Origin: Streptococcus moroccensis
Lineage (GTDB): Bacteria; Bacillota; Bacilli; Lactobacillales; Streptococcaceae
DNA length: 37,272 nt
Assembly (NCBI RefSeq): GCF_030812835.1
Contig: NZ_JAUSTM010000021.1
Coordinates: forward strand, 1 to 37,272
Direction of reading: 5' to 3'
This document shows positions 24,967 through 34,744 of this stretch, piece after piece. The stretch's first letter is position 1. Each line of letters starts with the position of its first letter. The notes below the pieces were generated by a model, which saw only the letters and a program-made list of their open reading frames with translations, was not told the DNA's origin and did no database searches. A program made the translations under genes and the position numbers.

Positions 24967-25174
24967 ATGACTTTTGAATCAAAAATTTCTTAGAGAAAAT
25001 TTAAATATGCCTAGATAGCATAACACATATAAAACATATATTCACACGTCTTAATTTCTTCAAAATCCCTTTCGGATCAATGCAATTTCAACTTTTTAAC
25101 CATTAAGCTTTACCAGTACTGTCATGGATTGACTGACCTTTTAGTCAAAGTTCCTATTTCTGATAGAGGTCGTA

Positions 25175-25208
25175 CAAAAAAAGCTTGAGACACTTTTGTC
25201 CCAAGCTC
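25175..25208 (-). terminator. Terminator of the metE-like gene
   Basis: Minus strand: AGCTTGGGACA, AAAG, TGTCTCAAGCT, TTTTTT. Confidence 0.85.
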
Positions 25209-25226
25209 CATTGCCTACTATCTAGC

Positions 25227-26369
25227 TTATTCGCCCCAAACTTCAGCCACGATTTCTTGGATGAGTTTGAGCTTAGCCCACTGTTGCTCTTCAGTGAGAA
25301 TATTACCTTCCTCAGTTGAGGCAAAACCACATTGTGGACTGAGGCACAGATCTTCTAGCGGTACAATCTCAGCTGCTTCTCGAATACGCGCAATGACGTC
25401 TTCTTTTCTCTCTAATTCTCCCGATTTCGAGGTCAAAAGACCAAGAACGACTTTCTTACCTGGTGTTAACTCCTTAAGGGGTGAGAAGTCACCAGCACGA
25501 TCCGTATCATACTCCAAATAGTAGCCATCAACTTTTTCTTCCCCTAAAAGCTCTTTAGCAATTGGACCGTATCCTCCGGAAGATGCCCAAGTTGAGTGGA
25601 AGTTACCACGGCAAACATGACTAGTCACTGTAACATTTTCTGGAACTGCTTCATAAAAAGCGTTATTAAGGGTCAAAAATTTGTCTGCTAAATCAGCGCG
25701 TACTTCTTCTTTGGTTTTTTCACCGCGACCCCAAGCTGATAAGAAATTATCGTCAACAAGTGTTCCCCATGTGCAATCATCGACCTGGATGGCACGAAGA
25801 CCCTCGTCATATAAATCGTTCAAGACAGTGAGGTAAGCATCTCGAATATCTTCAACCACTGCTTCAAAAGTAGGGTAAAACTGGGCTAAATTAGCAACAT
25901 GTTCCTCATCACGAATCAATTCAAAATACAGTTGAGCCGGAGCTGGAATGGTTAACCGTGCAACTCCTTTTTCACCAACCTCATGACGCAGAAAAACATA
26001 GTGCTTCACAAAAGGATGGTTTTCACCAGAAATTTTCCCTGAAAGAATTGCAGAATCGGCCTTGGTTGTTTCATCATGGAAATGATAGCCTTGCTCAGCT
26101 TGAACATGCTCGACACCATTTAATCCCCAGAAGAAGTCCAAATGCCAGTAAGCACGACGAAATTCTCCATCAGTAATATTTTCGATACCAAGCTCTTGTT
26201 GCTTGACCACTAATTCACGGATAGCCTGGTCTTCAACTTTAGTCAGTTGTTCCTGAGAGATTTCACCCGCAGCATATTGTTCACGCGCCGCAATCAAATA
26301 ATCTGGGCGTAAAAAGGAGCCCACATGATCGACTCTATACGGCGCAGTTTGTGTCGTTATTTTTGTCAT
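25227..26369 (-). CDS. Cobalamin-independent methionine synthase-like protein (YxjG/YxjH type)
   Basis: Zinc-dependent methyl transfer to homocysteine, giving methionine. The 380-residue protein corresponds to the catalytic C-terminal half of MetE and lacks the N-terminal half, as in Bacillus YxjG/YxjH. The zinc ligands are all present: His251 and Cys253 (THE motif region SHVCRGN), Glu286 and Cys347 (SPQCGF). Substrate-site segments VDHVGSFLRP (13-22) and NITDGEFRR (64-72) are conserved. The methyl donor may be a folate or another small donor. The promoter lies upstream with two TATAACT repeats that could bind a methionine regulator. It is monocistronic, with a strong terminator. Confidence 0.9.
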   Translation of the reverse strand: MTKITTQTAPYRVDHVGSFLRPDYLIAAREQYAAGEISQEQLTKVEDQAIRELVVKQQELGIENITDGEFRRAYWHLDFFWGLNGVEHVQAEQGYHFHDETTKADSAILSGKISGENHPFVKHYVFLRHEVGEKGVARLTIPAPAQLYFELIRDEEHVANLAQFYPTFEAVVEDIRDAYLTVLNDLYDEGLRAIQVDDCTWGTLVDDNFLSAWGRGEKTKEEVRADLADKFLTLNNAFYEAVPENVTVTSHVCRGNFHSTWASSGGYGPIAKELLGEEKVDGYYLEYDTDRAGDFSPLKELTPGKKVVLGLLTSKSGELERKEDVIARIREAAEIVPLEDLCLSPQCGFASTEEGNILTEEQQWAKLKLIQEIVAEVWGE

Positions 26370-26435
26370 GGTAATGTCCTTCGACTTTCATTTTCATTTC
26401 TTTTCTTATTGTACCAAAAGCTAGTATTACTGTAA

Positions 26436-26478
26436 ATTATATCTTTTCTATCTTATGGTATAACTTTTAGCTATAACT
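26436..26478 (-). promoter_or_regulatory. Promoter of the metE-like gene with tandem heptamers
   Basis: -10 TATAAT (minus) at 26436-26441. Two TATAACT direct repeats (plus reading) at 26459-26465 and 26472-26478, 13 bases apart, lie in and just above the -35 area. They do not match the streptococcal MET-box palindrome well. Confidence 0.4.
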
Positions 26479-26707
26479 AGGATGAAATGGAAATAGCTCT
26501 AACAGGAGACCCTGTCACTTTTTCCCAATATGGGAAAGAAATGATAATCAGGCTACCCGTAGCTGATACCTGATCCAAATTGGCCATCACTTCGATTTGG
26601 ACAATATCTTGAGATAGGAGATAATATTCTTCATGAAGAACTCCTTCATTTTTTAACATAGCCAGCCCTGAGTCCATATTAAGAGTCTCATGGCCTAACC
26701 CTTTGCC
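26477..26707 (-). pseudogene. 3' remnant of a cyclase-family (kynurenine formamidase-like) hydrolase
   Basis: The open frame encodes a C-terminal piece ending in VMANLDQVSATGSLIIISFPYWEKVTGSPVRAISI, split here only by description. The ENLTNLDQLPATG ... ALPLKI.GATGSPVRAIA ending is characteristic of the cyclase family (PF04199). The segment GLGHETLNMDSG upstream also fits. The N-terminal two thirds, with the HxGTHxDAPxHF metal-binding motif, are missing, and all frames upstream contain stops, so it is a truncated relic. The remaining bases to 26807 show no further recognisable gene. Confidence 0.65.
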
Positions 26708-26807
26708 TTATCGTTACCCCATAAAGAATGCCTATGCTTCCCAACTCCATCCTGGACTACGCTAAGCTCTTCTATCATCAACACACCATCAAGAATCTGC
26801 CTAATAT

Positions 26808-26834
26808 AAAAAACCTATCGATTGGATAGGTTTT
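26808..26834 (-). terminator. Terminator of ydbC
   Basis: Minus strand: AAAACCTATC, CAAT, CGATAGGTTTTTT. Confidence 0.85.
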
Positions 26835-26852
26835 AGCTATGACATAACGAGG

Positions 26853-27065
26853 TTATTTAGAAAATTCATCCAGAAGGACCTGAAATTCTTCGTTTGTCAA
26901 CGTGATGCCTTTTCCCATTTTACTATGATCGGGGCTCCAGCTACGGATATCATACTTGGGTTCTGCTCCATTAAAGCTAACACGATTGAGTTCCTTGGTC
27001 CATCCTTTCTCATTTTCTGATAAGACCAAGAGTTTTTCAACAATTTCAAAGCTAAATTCTGCCAT
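26853..27065 (-). CDS. ydbC: YdbC, PC4-like single-stranded nucleic-acid-binding protein
   Basis: Small homodimer-forming ssDNA/RNA-binding protein related to the eukaryotic coactivator PC4; the Lactococcus homologue is structurally known. The 70-residue protein has the whole domain: strands through FSFEIVEKLLVLSENEKGWTKELNRVSFNG, the KYDIRSWSPDHSKMGKGITLT signature (about 37-57), and a C-terminal dimer helix NEEFQVLLDEF. AGGAGGT precedes the ATG. It is divergent from the small gene at 27155. Confidence 0.9.
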   Translation of the reverse strand: MAEFSFEIVEKLLVLSENEKGWTKELNRVSFNGAEPKYDIRSWSPDHSKMGKGITLTNEEFQVLLDEFSK

Positions 27066-27154
27066 AAGTACCTCCTAACCTATTATTCGAAAAAACTTGT
27101 GATTTTAGTCAAAATGATATATGATTATTGTATCAAGACTTCGGAGTTTTTACT

Positions 27155-27472
27155 ATGAAAAAGATTTTCTCGAAATTCTTTTTAATGCTAAATCATTATA
27201 TAAATGCTATTGAACACCAGATAAAGGGCCAAGAGCAGGGCATCAATCCAGATATTTTAAAGACTATTCGTCAGGCGCTTGAAGCTAAAATGGCTGTCCA
27301 TGTCATCTATGGGAATCAGCATTTTACAGGGACTGTGATACGTTTTGATCAGACCAAATCTCAGGTTGTTTTAGAAAATTTCAAAAAATCAATTACCCTC
27401 ATTATAGACCTGCACGAAATTAAAAAAATAGCCGTCCTTCCACCAAGATTACAAAAAATCGCTGAGAGTTAA
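27155..27472 (+). CDS. Small protein with probable Sm/YolD-like beta fold
   Basis: Not recognised with certainty. The 105-residue protein has an N-terminal helical half (about 1-50, MKKIFSKFFLMLNHYINAIEHQ...) and a C-terminal beta half whose pattern FTGTVIRFDQTKSQVVLENFKKSITLIIDLHEIKKI resembles YolD-like or Sm-like small barrels that bind RNA or partner proteins. ATG 27155 follows CGGAG by eight to nine bases. An in-frame TTG nine codons upstream has no ribosome site. The gene's stop lies inside its own terminator hairpin. Confidence 0.7.
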   Translation: MKKIFSKFFLMLNHYINAIEHQIKGQEQGINPDILKTIRQALEAKMAVHVIYGNQHFTGTVIRFDQTKSQVVLENFKKSITLIIDLHEIKKIAVLPPRLQKIAES

Positions 27473-27490
27473 CTTTCAGCGACTTTTTTT
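27459..27490 (+). terminator. Terminator overlapping the gene end
   Basis: TCGCTGA, loop, TTCAGCGA, CTTTTTTT. The 5' arm is the last coding sequence of the small gene. Confidence 0.85.
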
Positions 27491-27499
27491 CTAAGCTAA

Positions 27500-28786
27500 T
27501 TAAGCACGGACAGTCATACTGACGCCGTCCTCCTTATAAAGATTGATTAATCCTGATTTACAAGCACGAACCATATCTCCTGGATAGACAGGCTGAGGAA
27601 CTGTGATGGTTAATAGCTCCATTGGATTTGGTGCACGGTCTATTTTTTCACCGTCAGCATTATGTAAATCCTCAATCACGGTTTCAAAATGACGGAAACC
27701 TGGTCCATAAAATTCAACCTGATCACCTTCGTGGAGAACATTGCGCTGCCTTATGGTCGCGGTCATTGTCATCTCATCAAAGGACACGACTTCTGCCACA
27801 AACTTGTATTCTGGAATCTTACGGCGGGCTCCAAAGAGTTGCTCGTTTTCAGATGGGGTTTGATAATAAAAGCCTGTTGCTAATTCCCGTTGAGCAACCT
27901 TCCAAAGTTCATCAATCAAATCCTGCTTAATAGCTTCAAATTTAGCCGGACTTTCCAAATAAGCATCCACAGCTGCCTTATAACAATTAGTCACTGTTGA
28001 CACATAATGGATCGATTTCATACGGCCTTCAATCTTGAGACTATCAACACCATTTTCAATCAGGTCTGGAATGTTCTCAATCATGCACATATCAACAGAA
28101 GACATCGAATACTCTTCTGGAATTTCCCCTTTAAGACTACGACGTTCCTGCCCAAAAGGCATTTCATAGAGATCATATTTCCAACGACAGGACTGTGAAC
28201 ATCCTCCGCGATTTGCATCACGATGACTCATGTGGTTAGAGAGCACGCAACGTCCAGAATAAGAAATACACATGGCCCCATGAACAAAGGCTTCAATCTC
28301 AACATTTGTGCGTTTTCGTATCTCTGCCACTTCTGCCATGGTGACTTCGCGAGCTAACACAACTCGTGTTAATCCGAGTTCCTTCCAAAATTCAAAGGTT
28401 TCATAGTTGGTTGCGGAGGCTTGAGTTGATAAGTGAATTTCGAGTCCTGGTGCATCTGTTGAGGCAATCATGATTAGCGCAGGGTCTGAAACAATAACTG
28501 CATCAATTCCCATATCTCTGAGCTCTCTAAACCACTCACCAGCTCCTACTTCATTGCCTTCATGGGTAATCATGTTAGCAGCCACATAAACCTTAGCTCC
28601 ACGTTCATGCGCATAAGCGATACCTTCTCGCATTTGGTCAGGCGTGAAATTACCAGCACGACTGCGCAATCCATAGGCTTGACCACCGATAAAGACAGCA
28701 TCAGCGCCATAATCAACAGCTACCTTTAATTTTTCAAGGGTTCCTGCAGGTGATAGTACCTCAGGTCGTTTCAATTGTTTTGTCAT
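27500..28786 (-). CDS. trhP: tRNA 5-hydroxyuridine synthase component, U32 peptidase family (TrhP)
   Basis: Prephenate-dependent hydroxylation of uridine-34 in tRNA, the first step to mo5U/cmo5U wobble bases; U32 proteins were once annotated as collagenase-like peptidases. The 428-residue protein has the N-terminal barrel (RPEVLSPAGTLEKLKVAVDYGADAVF) and the U32 signature EAFVHGAMCISYSGRCVLS (about 165-183). Two more cysteines in GGCSQSC follow, giving four cysteines suited to an iron-sulfur cluster. A C-terminal beta domain follows. In Bacillus this long form (YrrO) works with a shorter sister (YrrN), which is not in this window. A queuosine transporter gene lies directly upstream, also serving wobble modification. 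Confidence 0.88.
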   Translation of the reverse strand: MTKQLKRPEVLSPAGTLEKLKVAVDYGADAVFIGGQAYGLRSRAGNFTPDQMREGIAYAHERGAKVYVAANMITHEGNEVGAGEWFRELRDMGIDAVIVSDPALIMIASTDAPGLEIHLSTQASATNYETFEFWKELGLTRVVLAREVTMAEVAEIRKRTNVEIEAFVHGAMCISYSGRCVLSNHMSHRDANRGGCSQSCRWKYDLYEMPFGQERRSLKGEIPEEYSMSSVDMCMIENIPDLIENGVDSLKIEGRMKSIHYVSTVTNCYKAAVDAYLESPAKFEAIKQDLIDELWKVAQRELATGFYYQTPSENEQLFGARRKIPEYKFVAEVVSFDEMTMTATIRQRNVLHEGDQVEFYGPGFRHFETVIEDLHNADGEKIDRAPNPMELLTITVPQPVYPGDMVRACKSGLINLYKEDGVSMTVRA

Positions 28787-28900
28787 TTCTTTCTCCTATT
28801 TGCAATATAGTAGACCTCTTTATTTTATAGGAAAAAAAGGTGAAAATCAAGAGAAATTTGAATGAAAAATCACAATCCAACTGCTATAGCTTTCAAAGCA

Positions 28901-28929
28901 AAAAAATCTGGCCCACCCCAGATTTTTTT
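28901..28929. terminator. Terminator of queT
   Basis: AAAAAATCTGG, CCCACC, CCAGATTTTTTT; near-symmetric, so active in both directions, and directly after the queT stop. Confidence 0.85.
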
Positions 28930-28934
28930 GATAG

Positions 28935-29447
28935 TCATTGCCGAAAGTTAATCCGCTTGCTTAATTTATCCATGATGATTCCACCTATGAGTAGAGAAGC
29001 AAACTCACCAACCCCAGTCGTTAACCAGGTGAAGAAGAATGGACTATCATAAAGAAATTTTAGCTCCAAAGCAATAGTAAACATGCTAAGAGAGAAGAAA
29101 ATGGCAAAATATAAAAAAGCTTTATTAATGAGACCATTAAACAAATAGTCCTTCATATAGCGTTCAAAGAGGTAAACACCCAAGGTTAAGAAAACTAACG
29201 TTGAAAGTCCTCCCACAATCATATCAATCCAACCAAATCCAATAAAATTAGCAATCATACAGCCTAAAGTCACACCAATAATATACTTTTTGTTATAAAA
29301 GGCTGTAAAATTCATCATTTCAGAAAGACGGAATTGATAAGCCCCATACGAAATCGCATTGAGAGGTGGTGTGATGGTTAAAACAATATAAATCGCTGCA
29401 ACCATTGCAATTTGCGCGAGATCACGCGCAGTCCATTTTTGTGTCAT
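28935..29447 (-). CDS. queT: Queuosine-precursor transporter QueT
   Basis: Membrane S-component-like importer of preQ1/preQ0 for tRNA queuosine (COG4708). The 170-residue protein has five to six hydrophobic helices: about 10-25 (IAMVAAIYIVLTITP), 43-65, 71-92 (MIVGGLSTLVFLTLGVYLF), 105-125 and 140-160. The RxSEMMNF segment after the first helix is typical of the family. Its ribosome site is part of a preQ1-II riboswitch, so uptake is repressed when preQ1 is plentiful. It probably works with a shared ECF energy module encoded elsewhere. Terminator follows. Confidence 0.93.
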   Translation of the reverse strand: MTQKWTARDLAQIAMVAAIYIVLTITPPLNAISYGAYQFRLSEMMNFTAFYNKKYIIGVTLGCMIANFIGFGWIDMIVGGLSTLVFLTLGVYLFERYMKDYLFNGLINKAFLYFAIFFSLSMFTIALELKFLYDSPFFFTWLTTGVGEFASLLIGGIIMDKLSKRINFRQ

Positions 29448-29453
29448 ATAGGT

Positions 29454-29510
29454 CTCCTTTGGCGGCTAAACCGCTTGTAATATGCTTGACTAAAGGTAGG
29501 AAGTGTCAAG
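29454..29510 (-). ncRNA. preQ1-II riboswitch controlling queT
   Basis: Minus strand shows the class II preQ1 fold: CTTGAC ... GTCAAG closes P2; then the invariant CAAGCATATTACA, the small hairpin GCGGTTTAGCCGC and AAAGGAG, which is the ribosome site that pairs in the bound state. It matches the known streptococcal/lactobacillus sequence nearly base for base. An extended -10 (TGCTATACT, 29533-29541) upstream places the transcript start about 15 bases before it. Confidence 0.95.
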
Positions 29511-29532
29511 GGTTGTTAAAAACAACTTTATA

Positions 29533-29541
29533 AGTATAGCA
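29533..29541 (-). promoter_or_regulatory. Extended -10 promoter of queT leader
   Basis: TGCTATACT on the minus strand, 23 bases before the riboswitch. Confidence 0.55.
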
Positions 29542-29571
29542 TAATTTTTCGAAAAATGGTAGACTGATACT

Positions 29572-30000
29572 ATGAAAAAAATCTTAAATCATGAAGTGCT
29601 ATCTTACCTCTTTTTTGGTGTTCTGACAACCGTAGTCTATTTTGTCACTCGATTTGTCGTCTTTTCTCTGACCAAGGAGTCACTCTTTGCCGCTTTTGTC
29701 GCTAATATAACAGCTATTTTGTTTGCTTTTGTCACCAACGATCGTTTTGTCTTTAGACAACCAAGGCAAGGATGGACGAAACGCCTCGTCAAGTTCTTTA
29801 TCGCGCGTCTCTCAACGCTTGGTATCGACCTTTTACTGACCTACCTTTTAACCAAAGCCTTTCCTGGTATCATTGGTCAATTTGTCGCCCATGACCCTAA
29901 AAAAATTGACCTTGTTGTCTCTCTCATCAGTCAGGTATTCTTTGTCATTTTAAATTATATCCTCAGTAAACTTCTCGTCTTCAAAGATAAGACGCCATAA
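29572..30000 (+). CDS. GtrA-family membrane protein
   Basis: Four-helix membrane protein of the GtrA family, thought to help flip undecaprenyl-linked sugars or support cell-surface glycosylation. The 142-residue protein has helices at about 9-27 (VLSYLFFGVLTTVVYFVTRF), 38-55 (AAFVANITAILFAFVTN), 76-95 and 112-133, with the family signature TAILFAFVTNDRFVF in the second. No glycosyltransferase gene is adjacent, so its sugar is unknown. It is divergent from queT. It starts at ATG 29572 with no strong Shine-Dalgarno, only GGTAGACTGATAC upstream. Confidence 0.85.
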   Translation: MKKILNHEVLSYLFFGVLTTVVYFVTRFVVFSLTKESLFAAFVANITAILFAFVTNDRFVFRQPRQGWTKRLVKFFIARLSTLGIDLLLTYLLTKAFPGIIGQFVAHDPKKIDLVVSLISQVFFVILNYILSKLLVFKDKTP

Positions 30001-30086
30001 GATGTAGTGCTAAAGATATAGACAAAAAAAGACTGCCCCGTCCACAAGGTCTGCGGTTAATTTTCGATTATTTTCTTGAAATCATC

Positions 30087-30113
30087 AAAAAGTTAGCTCT
30101 CGCTAACTTTTTT
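30087..30113. terminator. Bidirectional terminator after the GtrA gene
   Basis: AAAAAGTTAGC, TCTC, GCTAACTTTTTT. A near-perfect stem with T runs on both strands. Confidence 0.85.
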
Positions 30114-30201
30114 GTGTTTTAGCCGTTAAAAGATTCTAGAGCTTTCTTCATTTTGGAGAATGTCTCTTGATGCAATCCGACTCTCCTATTTGAAATGCAC
30201 G

Positions 30202-30234
30202 AAAAAATCGGTGTCTTTGAAACTACCGATTTTT
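30202..30234 (-). terminator. Terminator of ezrA
   Basis: Minus strand: AAAAATCGGT, loop, ACCGATTTTTT, just after the ezrA stop. Confidence 0.85.
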
Positions 30235-30261
30235 CTATATTTTTCTTTCGTTACCCACCTA

Positions 30262-31986
30262 TTAGAAAGTGATGCTCTCACGTGTACGTTGGTAGGACTT
30301 TACAAAGCGTTCTGTAACACCAGGCTCAACATTTTCAAGAGCAGTTGAGATTGTTGCAAAGGATGAGCCATAATCAAAGTGTCTTTCAAAAGAAGCTAAA
30401 GCATCATCAAAAGCGGTCTGAATATTGGTATCCTGTGATCGATAACGATTCGAATACTGGAGTAATTGCTCCGTTAAGCTAGCATCTTGAACAATCTGAT
30501 AAGTTTCAGCTTCCAATTCGTCCATAGCTGTTTGAGCCACATCTAATTGACGATTGATGGCTTCCATGTCAATCCGCTCAGGTTCAAGAGCTTCCATCAA
30601 ACTCTCAACCTTATCACTGGTTGTAAAGAAAAGAGTCATAAAGGATTTTGGAATCCCAGGAAGATTTCGTTTTTCCATATACCGCTTAATGGTATGCAGT
30701 TTATTCACGAAACCAGCTGCCTGTTGCCGCGCTTTCACTTCCTGTGTTTCTTGCGCATTCAGATACTCTGCCAAGCCAACTTGGTCTTCCTCAATATCTG
30801 AAAGCTGTAATTTTGCAGCTTTGAAGGTCTCTAAAATGTCAGAATAAGGAATATCTGGCTGGTTCATCCGTTCAATCTTATAGTGAACATCTGTTTTCAA
30901 TTCATCAAAACTATTCTTAACGGTTTGGATTTGACCTAACTTACTATCTGAGAGGAAGAAGACCTGGCGAAGACGCTCAACTTCTGATTGCAATGTGTCT
31001 TGACTTGATTGGATATGGTCTAGATAATCTGGCAAAATCTTGGACAGCTTAGCAACTTCTTGTTTGGCTTCAATTTCTTTAGTGAAGATTTGATAAAGGC
31101 TATCAATTTCATCTTGAATGCGCTCATTTTCAGCATCCGCTTGGTCTAATTCAAAATCAACGGTTGTATTTAGGTTGTCCTTGATTGCTGAACGGATGTC
31201 TTGAAGGCGGACTTCAATGTTTTCTTCAGGGAATTGGTAATTTTCTTCCAACAGTTTTTTATAGCCTGAATTAAGGTCTTCCAACTGTTCTGGCATGGTT
31301 GTTACAAGTTTTTCAATCAAACCTGGAACGCGATCCATGATTTGCTTGAGGGCAATCATATGCTCTTCCGTCTTATCAAGGATTGCTGACGCTTCAATAG
31401 GATCCCCAGAAGTATTCAAGGTGACAAATTCTGAAAACTCTGATTCGATATGCTTAAACTGCTTCTGCAATTCAGGTAAGGTCGACCCATAACTTGCCTC
31501 ATTTTCGGCAAGGGTTTGTTGCAACCCATCAAATAAATCAAGCGCATGGTGAACACGTCCACTGTTTTTTTCCTCTTGAGTTTTGAGATCAGACATAGCC
31601 TGACGAATTTCCTCGATATCATGACTCACTAGGTTAATCTGACTATCGATATTCTCAATGGCATTTTTCGCCTTCAAAAATCGAAAAGATTGATTAAAGC
31701 CTTCTGTTTCAAAAATCTGATTCTCAATATCTGCAAAAGAATTAAGTGAGAGGTCAACCCATTTTTGATTCCACTCGCGAAAAGCAACCTGACTTTGACC
31801 AATTAAGTGCATGTTTTTCACTTCTTCAATTTCATCATTGACTGGAAGATTGAAGAGAGCTTCTTTACGCTCCTCTAACTGATCTAACAAGGTTTCATTG
31901 CGCTTTCTCGCTAAAATACTCATGACATAAGCAAGGATAATAATGGTGACTATCACGATGACAATAATGATTCCGCCACTAGACAT
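30262..31986 (-). CDS. ezrA: Septation ring formation regulator EzrA
   Basis: Membrane-anchored regulator of FtsZ ring assembly and of the cell-wall machinery at the septum. The 574-residue protein has one N-terminal transmembrane helix (about 5-21, GIIIVIVIVTIIILAYVM) and a long cytoplasmic spectrin-like coiled-coil body. The C-terminus (about 520-560) carries the conserved ERHFDYGSSFATISTALENVEPGV patch. Length and layout match EzrA. It is located downstream of gyrB on the same strand, the same order as in other streptococci. Confidence 0.96.
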   Translation of the reverse strand: MSSGGIIIVIVIVTIIILAYVMSILARKRNETLLDQLEERKEALFNLPVNDEIEEVKNMHLIGQSQVAFREWNQKWVDLSLNSFADIENQIFETEGFNQSFRFLKAKNAIENIDSQINLVSHDIEEIRQAMSDLKTQEEKNSGRVHHALDLFDGLQQTLAENEASYGSTLPELQKQFKHIESEFSEFVTLNTSGDPIEASAILDKTEEHMIALKQIMDRVPGLIEKLVTTMPEQLEDLNSGYKKLLEENYQFPEENIEVRLQDIRSAIKDNLNTTVDFELDQADAENERIQDEIDSLYQIFTKEIEAKQEVAKLSKILPDYLDHIQSSQDTLQSEVERLRQVFFLSDSKLGQIQTVKNSFDELKTDVHYKIERMNQPDIPYSDILETFKAAKLQLSDIEEDQVGLAEYLNAQETQEVKARQQAAGFVNKLHTIKRYMEKRNLPGIPKSFMTLFFTTSDKVESLMEALEPERIDMEAINRQLDVAQTAMDELEAETYQIVQDASLTEQLLQYSNRYRSQDTNIQTAFDDALASFERHFDYGSSFATISTALENVEPGVTERFVKSYQRTRESITF

Positions 31987-32072
31987 ATAAAACTCCTTTT
32001 ATTCTGTTTTGATAAAAACCTGCCCTATTATACCATATTATAGGACAGATTGCACCCCCATTTTAGAGACTT

Positions 32073-34031
<1,959 letters not shown>

Positions 34032-34076
34032 CTATTCCTAAAGCCTTTTAAGCTCGTCTTTATGCCTGTCTCTATT

Positions 34077-34640
34077 CTATTCAAGAATAGATTGCAAGCT
34101 TCTTTGCCCATCAAAATGATAAACGGCCATGCCCGCTGCTCGTCCAGCCTCCAAGTCAATCTCACGGTCTCCAATAACCAAGGCATCCGCCATCTGGTAT
34201 TTATCCTTGAGGTATAATAGAGCTGATGGATCAGGCTTCCTTGGAAAACCACTATCTCCTGTAACCACTTCTTCAAAGAAATGATCAATACCAGCCACAG
34301 CTAAAATATCTAGGACCTGGTTATTGCGGTGGGACCACAAAAAATTTCGACCGCCTGAAGAAACAATTTGCTCCAAAGTCTCTTTGGCACCCTTAAAAAG
34401 GATTGGATTTGCTAAATCCACTCCTTCGTGGTACTTATAATGCTCTAAAAAATCCGGCAAATCTGCTGCATAGCGAGAAATAGCTTCCGCAGTTGATATT
34501 TTTAAAGCTGCGTACACCTCATCATGGGCTGGAACAGGACGACCATACTCTTCGAGTGTTTCCCGAAAAGCTTTGGCCGATATCTCATAATTATCTAAAA
34601 GTGTACCGCCTAAATCCCAAATATAATTTTGATAGTTCAT
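34077..34640 (-). CDS. HAD-superfamily hydrolase-like protein, DLGGT variant
   Basis: Function unknown. The 187-residue protein has the HAD core: motif I YIWDLGGTLLD (about 5-15), a cap inserted after it, motif II in NFLWSHRNN, motif III Lys in RKPDPS, motif IV VIGDREIDLEAG. Canonical phosphatases have DxDGT in motif I; here the second Asp is Gly (DLGGT). The nucleophile is kept but the usual acid/base residue is missing, as in dehalogenase-like or other non-phosphatase members. I chose ATG 34640, because ATG 34649 lies inside a TATAAT, and transcription starting from that promoter would begin at about 34640. The gene precedes gyrB, as it does in other streptococci. Confidence 0.85.
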   Translation of the reverse strand: MNYQNYIWDLGGTLLDNYEISAKAFRETLEEYGRPVPAHDEVYAALKISTAEAISRYAADLPDFLEHYKYHEGVDLANPILFKGAKETLEQIVSSGGRNFLWSHRNNQVLDILAVAGIDHFFEEVVTGDSGFPRKPDPSALLYLKDKYQMADALVIGDREIDLEAGRAAGMAVYHFDGQRSLQSILE

Positions 34641-34647
34641 ACTCTTC

Positions 34648-34656
34648 ATTATAGCA
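34648..34656 (-). promoter_or_regulatory. Extended -10 promoter at the HAD gene start
   Basis: TGCTATAAT on the minus strand; TATAAT ends eight bases before ATG 34640, which would make the transcript leaderless or nearly so. It probably serves gyrB as well. Confidence 0.6.
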
Positions 34657-34673
34657 TATTTTCTGAAAATATT

Positions 34674-34716
34674 AAAGCCTTAAACGTCTTGTCACACAAG
34701 CAATTTAAGGCTTTTT
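34674..34716. terminator. Terminator after the DJ-1 gene
   Basis: AAAGCCTTAAA / TTTAAGGCTTT stem around a loop of about 19 bases. The T tail is stronger on the plus strand, but its position suits the minus-strand gene ending at 34745. Confidence 0.7.
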
Positions 34717-34744
34717 AATGCTATTTTTCAATCATAATCGGAGG

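Larger units (their letters stand above)
24836..25174. other. Intergenic control region of the acd operon
   Basis: No gene. Read on the plus strand it holds an inverted repeat TTGATTTTATCAA (24875-24887), a cre-like box (24888-24901) and a long AAATTTAA inverted repeat (24944-24966). No clear -35/-10 pair was found. Bases 25000-25174 hold nothing recognisable. Confidence 0.6.

Noticed and set aside
26370..26480. MET-box or S-box/T-box ahead of the metE-like gene
   Set aside because: No MET-box palindrome, no riboswitch-type helices and no T-box stem were seen; only two TATAACT repeats.
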